Positions 7,822-15,755 of a DNA stretch of 44,254 nt are shown one piece after another. Below the pieces are notes generated by a model that saw only the letters and a list, made by a program, of their open reading frames with translations, was not told the origin of the DNA and did no database searches. The DNA lies in contig NZ_RBAM01000028.1 in NCBI RefSeq assembly GCF_003626645.1, forward strand, positions 1 to 44,254. The letters run 5' to 3'. This DNA comes from Streptomyces klenkii (GTDB lineage: Bacteria > Actinomycetota > Actinomycetes > Streptomycetales > Streptomycetaceae). The position numbers were made by a program, and so were the translations under genes. Within the stretch, counting starts at the first letter, position 1. The number at the start of each line of letters is the position of its first letter.

Positions 7822-7911
7822 TCCGGGCGGACGAGGAGGGAGTACGCCGGCCGCCCGTGCGTGGGCCGGCCGGTCCGAGGCGCCGGCCGCGGGCCGGGGC
7901 CCTCGGGACGG

Positions 7912-7940
7912 AGCCGGGCCCGCGTTGAACGGGCCCGGCT
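7912..7940 (+). terminator. Perfect 11-bp hairpin
   Basis: AGCCGGGCCCG (7912-7922) pairs perfectly with CGGGCCCGGCT (7930-7940) over a 7-nt loop. It lies after the forward gene pair and before the convergent acyl-CoA dehydrogenase. Confidence 0.7.
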
Positions 7941-7958
7941 GGTTCGCATGGGCCGGCC

Positions 7959-8000
7959 GAGGGGCGGGCGGGCCGATCCGCATCGGTCCGCCCGCCCCTC
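7959..8000. terminator. 19-bp bidirectional hairpin between convergent genes
   Basis: Arms 7959-7977 and 7982-8000 pair over 19 positions with one G-T wobble, around a 4-nt loop. It stands between the forward unit and the reverse acyl-CoA dehydrogenase stop at 8021, so it can end transcription from both sides. Confidence 0.8.
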
Positions 8001-8020
8001 AGCCACCCACTCGCCGCTCG

Positions 8021-9205
8021 TCACGCGAAGGCGCTGTGCCCGGTGACGGCCTTTCCGACGATGAGGGTGTTCATCTCGCGGGAGCCCTCGAACGAGTAGA
8101 CGGCCTCGGCGTCCGCGAAGAACTTGGCGATCTCGTAGTCGAGGACGATGCCGTTTCCGCCGAAGAGTTCACGGGCCCAGGCGACGCATTCCCGCATCCG
8201 GGTGGTGGTGAACGCCTTGGCGAGCGCCGCCTGTTCGGCACCGCCCCGGCCCGCGGCGACCAGCTGGTTGAGGCGGACGACCATGCCGAACATCGCGGTG
8301 ACGTTGCCGAGCATCTTCACCAGGAGGTCCTGGACCAGCTGGAAGGAGCCGATGGGCCGGCCGAACTGTACGCGCGTGACGGCGTAATCCCGCGCGAGCT
8401 CGTAGGCGCGTACCGCGATCCCCAGCGCTTGCCAGGCCACCCCGCCCCGCGTGTGCGCCAGGACGGCGGCCGTGTCGCGGAAGCTGTTGATGCGCTGCAA
8501 GCGGTCGGATTCGGGAACCCGTACCCCGTCGAGGACGATGTCGGCGTTCTGCACGGTCCGCAGCGCGACCTTCCCCTCGATCTTCGTGGCGGTGAAACCG
8601 GGGGTGCCCCGCTCCACCACGAATCCCTTGACGTCGCCGTCGGTGACGTCGCGAGCCCAGACGACGACGAGATCGGCGAAGGTGCCGTTGCCGATCCACC
8701 GCTTGGCACCGTCGAGCACCCAGGTGTCCCCCTCGCGCCGGGCGGTGGTGCGCATGCCGCCCGCGACGTCGGAGCCGCCCTCGGGCTCGGTGAGGGCGAA
8801 CGCACCGATCTTGTTCATCGCGGCCATGTCCGGCAGCCAGCGCTCGCGCTGCTCGGGGCTTCCGCCGCCGCGGATGCTGCCCATCGCCAGACCGGTGTGG
8901 ACGCCGGAGAACACGGCCAGTGACGGGTCGACGCGGTTCAGTTCGAGGTTGAGGAAGCCGGAGAAGAGCTCGCTGCGCGGGCGCCCGTCGCCGAACTCGG
9001 GGTAGGCGTATCCGGCCAGCCCGAGCTTGGCCAGCTTCCCGACCACCTCGAAGGGGAATTCCGCCCGGTCCCAGGCGTCCTGGGCCAGCGGCCTGATCTC
9101 GCTTTCCAGGTAGTCCCGGATGGTGGCCAGTTCGGCCTGCTCGGCATCACTGAGCAGGTCGGAGAATCCGAAGAAATCTGGAGTGGGGTTGGCGGACTTG
9201 GGCAT
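8021..9205 (-). CDS. Acyl-CoA dehydrogenase, glutaryl-CoA dehydrogenase-like
   Basis: A 394-residue FAD-dependent acyl-CoA dehydrogenase. Seen are the substrate/flavin segment GAFALTEPEGGSD, the K-R-W-I-G-N-G loop after it, VQFGRPIGSFQ in the helical domain, and YSFEGSREM near the C-terminus, where E373 is the expected catalytic base. The tract LNRVDPSLAVFSGVHTGLAM resembles glutaryl-CoA dehydrogenases, which can couple oxidation to decarboxylation, but this does not prove the substrate. It is the last gene of a five-gene reverse operon, 39 nt behind the 3-hydroxyacyl-CoA dehydrogenase. ATG 9205 has GAGG upstream. Confidence 0.93.
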   Translation of the reverse strand: MPKSANPTPDFFGFSDLLSDAEQAELATIRDYLESEIRPLAQDAWDRAEFPFEVVGKLAKLGLAGYAYPEFGDGRPRSELFSGFLNLELNRVDPSLAVFSGVHTGLAMGSIRGGGSPEQRERWLPDMAAMNKIGAFALTEPEGGSDVAGGMRTTARREGDTWVLDGAKRWIGNGTFADLVVVWARDVTDGDVKGFVVERGTPGFTATKIEGKVALRTVQNADIVLDGVRVPESDRLQRINSFRDTAAVLAHTRGGVAWQALGIAVRAYELARDYAVTRVQFGRPIGSFQLVQDLLVKMLGNVTAMFGMVVRLNQLVAAGRGGAEQAALAKAFTTTRMRECVAWARELFGGNGIVLDYEIAKFFADAEAVYSFEGSREMNTLIVGKAVTGHSAFA

Positions 9206-9244
9206 CGTTGCCTCCTCGTTGTGAGAATTCAGCGTCGTGAAAAT

Positions 9245-10225
9245 TCAGCCGTGGTCGGCGCGGCGCAGCGCGGCGGTCAGGGCGAGCTGTTTGCGGTCGC
9301 GGAGCAGGGCGCGCGTCCGGTACGCCTCGGGGCCGTGTCCGTACGCGGCCTCGGTCTGACGGACGATCGTGGCGACGGCGTCGTCGCCCAGCTCCGGGCG
9401 GCCGAGGCGTTGCCAGCCCTCGGCGAGGCCGGGGCCCAGGTGCCGCATCATGTGGCGGATGCCGCCGGGGCCGCCGCCGAGGTGGAAGCTCTCGAACGGG
9501 CCGACAGCCGCGTACCGGCCGCCCAGCGACGCTTTCATCACGGTGTCGAGCTCGTCCGCGTCCACCACCCCGGTGAGGACGAGGTGGATCGCCTCCTGGA
9601 GCACGGCGCTCTGCAGCCGGTTGGCCGCGAATCCGGGGATCTCCTTGCGCAGCCGCACGGGTGTCCTGCCCAGGGCCCGGTAAAAGGCGGCGGCCGCCTC
9701 GACGACGACGTCCGCGGTGCGCTCGCCCGGCACGATCTCCACGAGCGGTACGAGGTGCGGCGGGTTGAAGGGGTGCGCGACCAGCAGCCGGGCGGCGACT
9801 TCGTCCGGGAGCCCTGCGGCGATTTCCGAGGCGATGATTCCGGAGCTGGAGGTGGCCAGCACCGCGTCGGTTGGGGCGTGCCGGGCGATGTCGGCGAACA
9901 GCCGCTGCTTGAACTCCAGGTTCTCCGGGCCGTTCTCCTGGACGAGCCGCGCTCCGGCCACGGCCCCGGCCAGGTCGTGGGTGGTGCGGATGCGGCTGTG
10001 CAGTGCGGCGGCGTCGCTGCCGGGCAGTCCGGCGGCGAGCATCGGCAGTGCCTCGTCGAGGGCTTCGCCGAGGTCCTCGCGCGGATCGGTGACAGTGACC
10101 TCGATTCCGTACGAGGCGAACAGCGCGGCCCACGCGAGGCCGATGGTGCCGGCGCCGACGACGGTGACGGCTTTCCACTCGGAGGTTGTCCCGGGGGTCG
10201 TCCCGGGGCTCGTACCGGGGGTCAT
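9245..10225 (-). CDS. 3-hydroxyacyl-CoA dehydrogenase family protein
   Basis: A 326-residue NAD-dependent dehydrogenase. The Rossmann motif is VGAGTIGLAWAALFASYG, followed by TDP as the acidic cofactor-binding end of strand 2. ATSSSGI and LVAHPFNPPHLVPLVEIVPG match the catalytic serine and histidine regions of 3-hydroxyacyl-CoA dehydrogenases, lambda-crystallin and carnitine 3-dehydrogenases. GFAANRLQ marks the C-terminal helical domain. A single-domain form like this can act on CoA esters or on free 3-hydroxy acids. ATG 10225 overlaps the stop of the decarboxylase-like gene by ATGA. The N-terminus has a short G-T-S/T-P-G repeat. The product would be a beta-keto compound, a fitting substrate for its upstream neighbour. 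Confidence 0.9.
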   Translation of the reverse strand: MTPGTSPGTTPGTTSEWKAVTVVGAGTIGLAWAALFASYGIEVTVTDPREDLGEALDEALPMLAAGLPGSDAAALHSRIRTTHDLAGAVAGARLVQENGPENLEFKQRLFADIARHAPTDAVLATSSSGIIASEIAAGLPDEVAARLLVAHPFNPPHLVPLVEIVPGERTADVVVEAAAAFYRALGRTPVRLRKEIPGFAANRLQSAVLQEAIHLVLTGVVDADELDTVMKASLGGRYAAVGPFESFHLGGGPGGIRHMMRHLGPGLAEGWQRLGRPELGDDAVATIVRQTEAAYGHGPEAYRTRALLRDRKQLALTAALRRADHG

Positions 10226-10998
10226 GACGCCTCCTCCTCGGCGAGGTAGTCGTGGACGGGAACGGCTCGGTCCAGCGTGAGGTCCGTGACGATGTGACTG
10301 GCCGCGACGATCTCGCGCACCGGAAGGTCCGCCAGCGGCGCCAGCACGTGCGCGAAGAGCTGCAGCCGCGCGGGGCCGGTGTAGGCCTCCTTGACCACGA
10401 GGTCGGTGATCCTCGTGCGGACCAGCTCGCAGACGCGCGGGGTGCCGTCGTAGCCGGGGACGACCTTGACCATGTACGTGGGCACGGCGATCTGCTCGCG
10501 GGCGAGCTCGGGGTCGAGCGGCCGATGCTTGTAGCCCATCGTCGCGGTGGCCACCCGCACGCTGCCGTAGTCCAGCGTCCCGACCAGTGCGGCGTGGTCC
10601 GCGAACAGGGCCGGCGTGCCCATCGCCTTCGGGTAGGCGCTCACCTCGCGGCCCGCGGCGGTGGCGGCGAAGCTGTCCAGGTACATCGCGTGCAGGTACT
10701 CGCCGCGCTCGTCCCCGAACCGCACCGGGATCGCCTGCCCGGCCTCGACGTACGGTCCGTAGGCCGTGACGTCGCCCATCTTCATCACCTCGAACCGCAC
10801 CAGCGGCTCGCCGGGGTCGACTCGCAGCGGCTCGGGCACCACGGCCCGCAGTGCGTCGGGGTCGGTGCGGTAGACGATGCTGAGGTACTCGCGATCGGTG
10901 AAGCGGGCCGCGACCGGGGCGTAGGCGGGGGCCGTGACGGGAGTGCTGAGGGTCTCCAGGATGCGTGCGCGGTTCATCGTCGTGTGCGTGCGGTTCAT
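10222..10998 (-). CDS. Acetoacetate decarboxylase-like protein
   Basis: A 258-residue member of the acetoacetate decarboxylase superfamily. VSAYPKAMGTP (119-129) contains the Schiff-base lysine K124 in the family's signature context, and MYLDSFAA and TMGYKHRP fit the core. True decarboxylases turn beta-keto acids into ketones plus CO2; some relatives do aldol-dehydration instead. ATG 10998 is preferred over ATG 11010 because it makes an ATGA overlap with the enoyl-CoA hydratase stop. Lying between hydratase and hydroxyacyl dehydrogenase, it suggests that this pathway ends in decarboxylation of a beta-keto product. That conclusion is inference. Confidence 0.9.
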   Translation of the reverse strand: MNRTHTTMNRARILETLSTPVTAPAYAPVAARFTDREYLSIVYRTDPDALRAVVPEPLRVDPGEPLVRFEVMKMGDVTAYGPYVEAGQAIPVRFGDERGEYLHAMYLDSFAATAAGREVSAYPKAMGTPALFADHAALVGTLDYGSVRVATATMGYKHRPLDPELAREQIAVPTYMVKVVPGYDGTPRVCELVRTRITDLVVKEAYTGPARLQLFAHVLAPLADLPVREIVAASHIVTDLTLDRAVPVHDYLAEEEAS

Positions 10999-11846
10999 CG
11001 TCCGCTCCACTGCGGGGTGCGCTTCTCGGTGAAGGCACGCACGCCCTCGGCGAAGTCGGCCGAGCGCAGCAGGGCTCCGGCTTCGGCGGCCTGCACGGCG
11101 AACGCCTCCGGCTCCGGCGCGCCGTCGGACAGCCGTACGGTCCTCTTCACCGCGGCCAGGGCCAGGGGCGCATTGGCCACGATCTCCTCGGCGAGCTCCA
11201 GTGCGGCCGGCAGGGCGCCGCCGTCCGGGGTGAGGCGGTTGACGACACCGAGCTCGCGGGCGCGTTCGGCGGTGACCGTACGGCCGGTCAGGAGCAGTTC
11301 CATGGCCAGGTGATGGGGGATACGCCGGGGGAGCCGTACGACTCCACCGCCGGCGGCGATCAGCCCGCGCCGGACTTCGGGGAGGGCGAAGCGGGCGCCC
11401 TCGGCGGCGACCACTAGGTCGCAGGCCAGGGCGAGCTCGAAGCCGCCGCCCAGGGCGTGGCCCTCGACGGCCGCGATCAGCGGCTTGGTCGTGGGCGCCT
11501 CGGCGAGTCCGGCGAAGCCCTTGCCGGGCACGGTCACCTGCTCGCCGCGGGCAGCGGCTTTGAGGTCCATGCCCGCGCAGAAGGTGCCGTCCGTGCCGGT
11601 GAGCACGCCGACCCGCAGCCCGGGGTCGGACTCCAGCCGGTCGACGGCGGCGGCGATGCCCAGGGCCACCTCGGCGTTGACGGCGTTGCGGACCCGGGGG
11701 CGGTCGATGGTGACGACGAGGGTGCCGCCGACGCTCTCGGTGCGGACAGCCTCAGTGCAGACAGTCTCAGCACAGAGGGTCTCAGCACGGGCGGTGTCAG
11801 TACGGACGGTCTCGGTGCGGACGGTGTCCGCTCGGATGTCGCTCAT
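10995..11846 (-). CDS. Enoyl-CoA hydratase/isomerase (crotonase family)
   Basis: A 283-residue crotonase. The oxyanion-hole region is HALGGGFELALACD, and E137 and E157 (in FALPEVRRGL) are 20 residues apart, matching the two catalytic glutamates of rat hydratase. It can therefore hydrate an enoyl-CoA to the 3-hydroxyacyl-CoA. Residues 6-40 form seven degenerate five-residue repeats (T-E-T-V-R type) that are not part of the fold, so the functional start could lie nearer residue 36. It overlaps the CoA-transferase stop by ATGA at 11846-11843 and the decarboxylase start at the other end, so translation is coupled on both sides. Confidence 0.93.
   Translation of the reverse strand: MSDIRADTVRTETVRTDTARAETLCAETVCTEAVRTESVGGTLVVTIDRPRVRNAVNAEVALGIAAAVDRLESDPGLRVGVLTGTDGTFCAGMDLKAAARGEQVTVPGKGFAGLAEAPTTKPLIAAVEGHALGGGFELALACDLVVAAEGARFALPEVRRGLIAAGGGVVRLPRRIPHHLAMELLLTGRTVTAERARELGVVNRLTPDGGALPAALELAEEIVANAPLALAAVKRTVRLSDGAPEPEAFAVQAAEAGALLRSADFAEGVRAFTEKRTPQWSGR
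11727..11831 (-). repeat. Seven-unit 15-nt in-frame tandem repeat at the hydratase N-terminus
   Basis: The DNA holds seven diverged 15-nt units, each coding one pentad: ADTVR, TETVR, TDTAR, AETLC, AETVC, TEAVR, TESVG. The unit keeps the reading frame and sits just after the start codon, so copy-number change would alter only the N-terminal extension of the hydratase. Such repeats can be length-variable between strains. Confidence 0.8.
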
Positions 11847-13054
11847 CGCCGCACCTCACCGCGGTCGATCTCGGCGAGCACTTCCTGCGTGTGCTGACCG
11901 GGCAGCGGCGCGTGCCGGCGCACCGAGGCCGGTGTCGCGGAGAACGTCAGCGGTATGCCGACCACCCGGTACGCGCCTTCGCTGGGATGCTCGGCGACGT
12001 CCAGTAGATGTCCCTCGCGGACGTACGGGTCCTCCGGGGCGTCGTCGAGCCGCAACACGGGGCCGACGGGGATGCTGTGCTTGGTGCACACCTCCGTCCA
12101 CTCCTCCGTGGTCAGGTGCGGCGTCACCGTCTCCAGCAGCTCGGCGAGGGCCTCGCCGTCCCGCTGCGCGTCGATGAACTCGCCGTTGACCCGCGGATCG
12201 CCGGCCAGGTCGGGACGGCCGGCGGCGGCGAACAGGTCGCGGAAGTTCTGCGGGCTGTACGGGATGATCATGGCCAGGCCGTCCTTGGTCGGGCGGGCCC
12301 GGTGCCCCTTGTTCATGGACAGCGGAAAGCCGGTCGGGCCCATCGGCGGCTCGAAGGTGAGGCCTTGCAGGTGCTCGACCAGGTTGAACGCCAGGAGCGT
12401 GTCCACCATGGGCACTTCGACGTGCTGGCCGCGGCCGGTCGCGCGCTGGTGGACGAGGGCGGCCAGCGCCGCGTAGACGATCGTCAGCGCGGCGACCTTG
12501 TCGGCGATGATGCTCGGCAGCACCACCGGTGCCCCCACGTCGCCCGCGCGCTGCGCCAGGTCCAGCAGCCCGGAGGCGGCCTGCACCGTCTCGTCGTACG
12601 CGGCCAGCTTGGCCCGGTCGGAGTCCGGGCGGAACCCTTGCGCATGGACGTGGACGAGGCGCGGGTGGTCTGCGGCGAGGCTGTCGTAATCCATGCCGAG
12701 GCGGCGCAGGGCCTCGATGCGCATGTTGGTGATCAGGATGTCGGCGGTGCCGATCAGCTCCAGCGCCCGGGCGCGTTCGCCCTCGTCCTTGAGGTTGAGC
12801 GTCACGCTGCGCTTGTTGCGGTTGACGTTGAGGTTCAGCGGCGTCATGCCGGGCGTGCGGTGCAGAGCGCCGACGCGGACGGTGTCGTTCGGCGATTCGA
12901 TCTTGATGACGTCGGCGCCGAGGTCGCCGAGGATCTGCGCGGCGTAGGGCCCCATCACGACGGTGGCCATGTCGATGACGCGCACACCGGCCAGCGGGCC
13001 GCCGGCCGACGGGTCTGTCCCTGCCGCGGGTTCTGCGAATTCTGCTGATTCCAT
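11843..13054 (-). CDS. Family III CoA-transferase (CaiB/BaiF), first gene of the operon
   Basis: A 403-residue family III CoA-transferase. LAGVRVIDMATVVMGPYAAQ opens the Rossmann domain, LGADVIKIE follows, and NVNRNKRSVTLNLK is the typical CoA-binding stretch. AYDETVQAASG carries the conserved aspartate that forms the acyl-enzyme anhydride, and GRGQHVEVPMVD closes the second domain. It would activate a carboxylic acid by moving CoA onto it, the entry step for the operon. ATG 13054 is preferred because GGAG lies 5 nt upstream; a longer open frame reaches into the promoter region. Confidence 0.92.
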   Translation of the reverse strand: MESAEFAEPAAGTDPSAGGPLAGVRVIDMATVVMGPYAAQILGDLGADVIKIESPNDTVRVGALHRTPGMTPLNLNVNRNKRSVTLNLKDEGERARALELIGTADILITNMRIEALRRLGMDYDSLAADHPRLVHVHAQGFRPDSDRAKLAAYDETVQAASGLLDLAQRAGDVGAPVVLPSIIADKVAALTIVYAALAALVHQRATGRGQHVEVPMVDTLLAFNLVEHLQGLTFEPPMGPTGFPLSMNKGHRARPTKDGLAMIIPYSPQNFRDLFAAAGRPDLAGDPRVNGEFIDAQRDGEALAELLETVTPHLTTEEWTEVCTKHSIPVGPVLRLDDAPEDPYVREGHLLDVAEHPSEGAYRVVGIPLTFSATPASVRRHAPLPGQHTQEVLAEIDRGEVRR

Positions 13055-13130
13055 TACCACTCCACTACGGAAAACGGGATGGAAAGGGGGCTTGAACTCC
13101 TCGTGAGGGGTGTTCCTGCGCCCAGGGAAA

Positions 13131-13160
13131 ACGCTAGTCCGGTGGTGTGTGGGAACCCAA
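13131..13160 (-). promoter_or_regulatory. Candidate promoter of the CoA-transferase operon
   Basis: On the reverse strand TTGGGT (13155-13160) and TAGCGT (13131-13136) are 18 nt apart, a sigma70-like arrangement, 77 nt upstream of the CoA-transferase start. It lies downstream of the terminator that ends the LysR gene, so the operon needs its own promoter here. Prediction by eye. Confidence 0.35.
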
Positions 13161-13184
13161 GCGATCAGTGACACCAATGCGCGA

Positions 13185-13217
13185 AAAACGGCGTGACCGC
13201 AGCGGTCACGCCGTTTT
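13185..13217 (-). terminator. Strong rho-independent terminator of the LysR gene
   Basis: The 16-nt arms 13185-13200 and 13202-13217 are perfectly complementary (AAAACGGCGTGACCGC and its mirror), giving a 14-bp stem with a 5-nt loop. It has flanking A and T runs on both sides, so it works in both directions. It lies 26 nt after the LysR stop. Confidence 0.9.
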
Positions 13218-13242
13218 CCGGACAGGGTTTCTCAAGGGTTTC

Positions 13243-14148
13243 TCAGGATGTCCCGGTGAACACGGCTCCGGTCTCCGCCACCAGCTCATGCAGGTCACCG
13301 TCCGGTTCTGCCCGGTCCCGGCGCCAGATCAGCCCGGTCGCGAGGGCGGGGGAGAAGTCCCGGAAAGGCAGGACGACGCTCGCTCCCTTTCCGCTCTCGC
13401 CTTCTTCGTTTTTCGTGCTGAGCAGGGTGATGCCGAATACCGAGCCGTTGGCCACGATCTCGCGGACGCTCGCGTAATCCCCGATGTTGAGGGTTATTTC
13501 CTTTCGGATGCCCGCGGCCTTCAGGCGCACCCGAAGCTGGTCGAAATACGTTGGGAGAGTCCCGGGAGCCGACGTCACATAGGTGTGGTCCGTGAGCTCG
13601 CTCAGCGACACCGAACTCCGCGCACCGAACTCGGCGGCCGGCAGCAGCGCACCCAGCGGCTCGCGCAGCAGCTCCAGCACCTCGATCCCCTCGGCGTGCA
13701 CCGGCAGGTGCACCAGCGCCATGGCCAGGTCACCGCGCTGCACCGCCTTCACGAGGTTCGCGCTGTTGCCGGGCCAGCGCTTGACGTCGAACCCCTCGGC
13801 GCAGCGCTCCTCGACCCGCTCCAGCCGCTCCCGCAGCTGTGGGTGCAGAACGGGCACCACCCCCACGTACACCGTCTGCCGCTCGGATCCCAGGGCCCGG
13901 CGCAGCTGCCAGGGAATGTCGTCGAACCGGCCGAGGACGTCCTTCGCGACGGGCAGCAGCGCCGTGCCGGCGCTGGTCAGGGCCACGTGGTGCGAATCGC
14001 GGTCGAACAGCCGCTGGTCGAGCTCACGCTCCAGGTCCCTTATCCGCTGACTCAACGGCGAGGTGGCCATGTGCAGTTGACGCGCGGCCCGGGAAAAGCT
14101 GAGGTTCTCGGCGACCGCCACGAAGTAGCGTAGATGGAAGATCTCCAT
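13243..14148 (-). CDS. LysR family transcriptional regulator
   Basis: A 301-residue LysR protein. The winged helix-turn-helix is at the N-terminus (FVAVAENLSFSRAARQLHMA, then SPLSQRIRDLE), followed by the usual RLF-R segment and two co-inducer subdomains from about residue 90. It lies upstream of the CoA-transferase operon in the same orientation, separated by a terminator, and is its most likely regulator. The ligand could be a pathway acid or CoA ester; that is inferred from position only. Confidence 0.93.
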   Translation of the reverse strand: MEIFHLRYFVAVAENLSFSRAARQLHMATSPLSQRIRDLERELDQRLFDRDSHHVALTSAGTALLPVAKDVLGRFDDIPWQLRRALGSERQTVYVGVVPVLHPQLRERLERVEERCAEGFDVKRWPGNSANLVKAVQRGDLAMALVHLPVHAEGIEVLELLREPLGALLPAAEFGARSSVSLSELTDHTYVTSAPGTLPTYFDQLRVRLKAAGIRKEITLNIGDYASVREIVANGSVFGITLLSTKNEEGESGKGASVVLPFRDFSPALATGLIWRRDRAEPDGDLHELVAETGAVFTGTS

Positions 14149-14183
14149 CGCCGTACCCTAAAACCCCTCTGGTGACGCTGTGA

Positions 14184-14657
14184 CCAGGGGCTGGGCGTAA
14201 GTACTTCAGCGAGCTGCTGTTCCAGCCGCGCCGCCTGTCCTGCTCGGGGTGCGGTGCCACGGACGGCTGGGAGCCGGAAGCGCGGGGCACAGGGCTGGCC
14301 GGCGCGGTGATGGGCGGCACCGAGGACCCGTTCTTCCGGCGGCCGCTGTGGCTGCAGACCCGTTGCTGCGGGAAGTTCCTGTGGGCGTACAACGAGGCAC
14401 ATCTGCACGAGCTGACCGCCTACACAGAGGCCCGCCTGCGCGAGCGCGGCCCCGCCCGTCCGACGATGGCGATGCTCGCGCGGCTTCCGGCGTGGATGAA
14501 GCGGGCCGAGAACCGCGACAAGGTCCTGGCCGGCCTGGGAACACTTCGCGTCCTGGCCGAGCGGTCGTCCCCCGCGGACCGCTCCGATGCGGCGCACGAG
14601 CACGACGACCGTCCCGGAGCGCACCACAGCGTGTACTTCCGCGGCGGCGCGTACTGA
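14184..14657 (+). pseudogene. Zinc-ribbon protein lacking a start codon
   Basis: Well-coded protein text runs from the stop at 14181-14183 to 14657. It reads GRKYFSELLFQPRRLSCSGC, then a C-C pair in LQTRCCGKFLWAYN, then a charged tail. The C-x2-C plus C-C cysteines suggest a small zinc ribbon. No ATG, GTG or TTG exists in frame before the first cysteine pair. The first usable start is GTG 14307, which would remove half the ribbon. The gene is therefore 5'-truncated, frameshifted upstream, or starts at a rare codon. It stands alone between the LysR and lipoprotein genes. Confidence 0.6.
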
Positions 14658-14746
14658 GTCCGACTGCCTCCGGCTGCCTGCCACCTGCTGTGCCGGGCCT
14701 GCGTGGGGGTGTCGTACGGGGGCATGCTGCTCACGACGTGAGGGAC

Positions 14747-14781
14747 GCCGTGGGGCCCCGGCCGGTGCCGGGCCCCACGGC
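14747..14781. terminator. Hairpin between convergent zinc-ribbon and lipoprotein genes
   Basis: GCCGTGGGGCCCCGGC pairs with GCCGGGCCCCACGGC with one bulged C, a stem of about 15 bp. It starts 90 nt after the zinc-ribbon stop and lies 13 nt from the lipoprotein stop, so it can serve both. Confidence 0.75.
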
Positions 14782-14793
14782 ATCTCCGGGGCG

Positions 14794-15390
14794 TCACGAG
14801 CCGGAGAGCTCGACCATCTCGGTGATCTTGTTGCCCGGGCCGAGCGTCACGTTGTAGTAGTTCTGGCCGGCGCACCACTCCTTGTGGTCCGCCTTGCTCT
14901 GGTTGTCGTACTGCTGGTGGTTCGGGTCCGCGCATTCCTTGACGTGACCGATCCCGGAGAGGACCTTGTCGGTCGGCCGCGCCGGGCGGACCTCGGGGCC
15001 GTCCTGGCCGATGACGGTCACCTTCGCGTGCTCGTTGTCGAAGGCATAGGTGTTCGTCGCGCCCTCGGGACGGTAGAAGGCGCCTTCGTCCATCGCCGTG
15101 TTGCAGGACACCTTGGCGTCCTGCGCGACGATGTTGTTCATCGCGCCTTCGACGACGTTCACCTTGATGAGCTTGTGGCCCTTGGGCAGCGGTGCGCACG
15201 GGTCCTTGTAGCCGTCCTTGTAGCCGTCCTTGCCCTTGTCGCCCTTGCCCGCAGTGGGCTGCGACGGCGCCGCGCTCGCCGAACCCTTGGCGTCGTCCTT
15301 CTTGCCGCCGTCCTCGGTGGGCCCGCAGGCAGTCAGCGCGAGCGCGCCGGAGACGACCAGTGCGGCCGCGACGACATGGCGAATGGGCAT
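14794..15390 (-). CDS. Secreted lipoprotein, unknown function
   Basis: A 198-residue protein with a lipoprotein signal: MPIRHVVAAALVVSGALA followed by the lipobox LTAC, so cysteine 22 would be lipidated and the protein held on the outer face of the membrane. A flexible G/K/D/S-rich linker (about 24-63) includes the duplicated unit DGYKDGYKD. The mature part has four cysteines (PCAP, SCNT, ECAD, WCAG) that could form two disulfides. The family is not recognised beyond Streptomyces-type lipoproteins. Its own inverted repeat lies 85 nt upstream. Confidence 0.85.
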   Translation of the reverse strand: MPIRHVVAAALVVSGALALTACGPTEDGGKKDDAKGSASAAPSQPTAGKGDKGKDGYKDGYKDPCAPLPKGHKLIKVNVVEGAMNNIVAQDAKVSCNTAMDEGAFYRPEGATNTYAFDNEHAKVTVIGQDGPEVRPARPTDKVLSGIGHVKECADPNHQQYDNQSKADHKEWCAGQNYYNVTLGPGNKITEMVELSGS

Positions 15391-15474
15391 AGGGATCCCC
15401 CAGGGTGCTGCCCGGCATCGACTGCCGGGATTGAACGGTGAACTGCTTACGAACCAGCCGGAAGTTTATGAGCA

Positions 15475-15514
15475 TGATCATGGCGAAAATCGGCCGTTTG
15501 CTCGACCATGATCA
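15475..15514. promoter_or_regulatory. Inverted repeat upstream of the lipoprotein gene
   Basis: TGATCATGG (15475-15483) and CCATGATCA (15506-15514) are perfect mirror arms with 22 nt between them, and the left arm overlaps the short palindrome CATGATCATG. The centre-to-centre distance is about three helical turns, which suits a dimer or tetramer regulator bound on one DNA face. It lies 85-124 nt upstream of the lipoprotein start. Function inferred. Confidence 0.4.
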
Positions 15515-15664
15515 AACTGCGACCGAATGACGACGGAGCCGTATCCGACCTGTATCCGGGTCCCGCCTGACCGTGCGATGCCGTACCGCCTTCCGCGCGT
15601 ACGCCCGGGGGTCCTACCTTCGCCGGTCTGCGCAACCTCATCGGCCGACGTGCTGCCCCGGAGT

Positions 15665-15709
15665 ACGACGGTGCCCACTCGGGCGTGATCCCCGAGTGGG
15701 CACCGTCGT
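15665..15709 (-). terminator. 19-bp terminator after the acyl-CoA dehydrogenase pair
   Basis: Arms 15665-15683 and 15691-15709 (ACGACGGTGCCCACTCGGG and its mirror) are perfectly complementary over 19 bp with a 7-nt loop. It lies 46 nt beyond the acyl-CoA dehydrogenase stop on the reverse strand. Confidence 0.85.
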
Positions 15710-15755
15710 GTGGAACGGCAGCCGCTGCGGCACGGCAAGGTGCGGCGGCGCGGCG

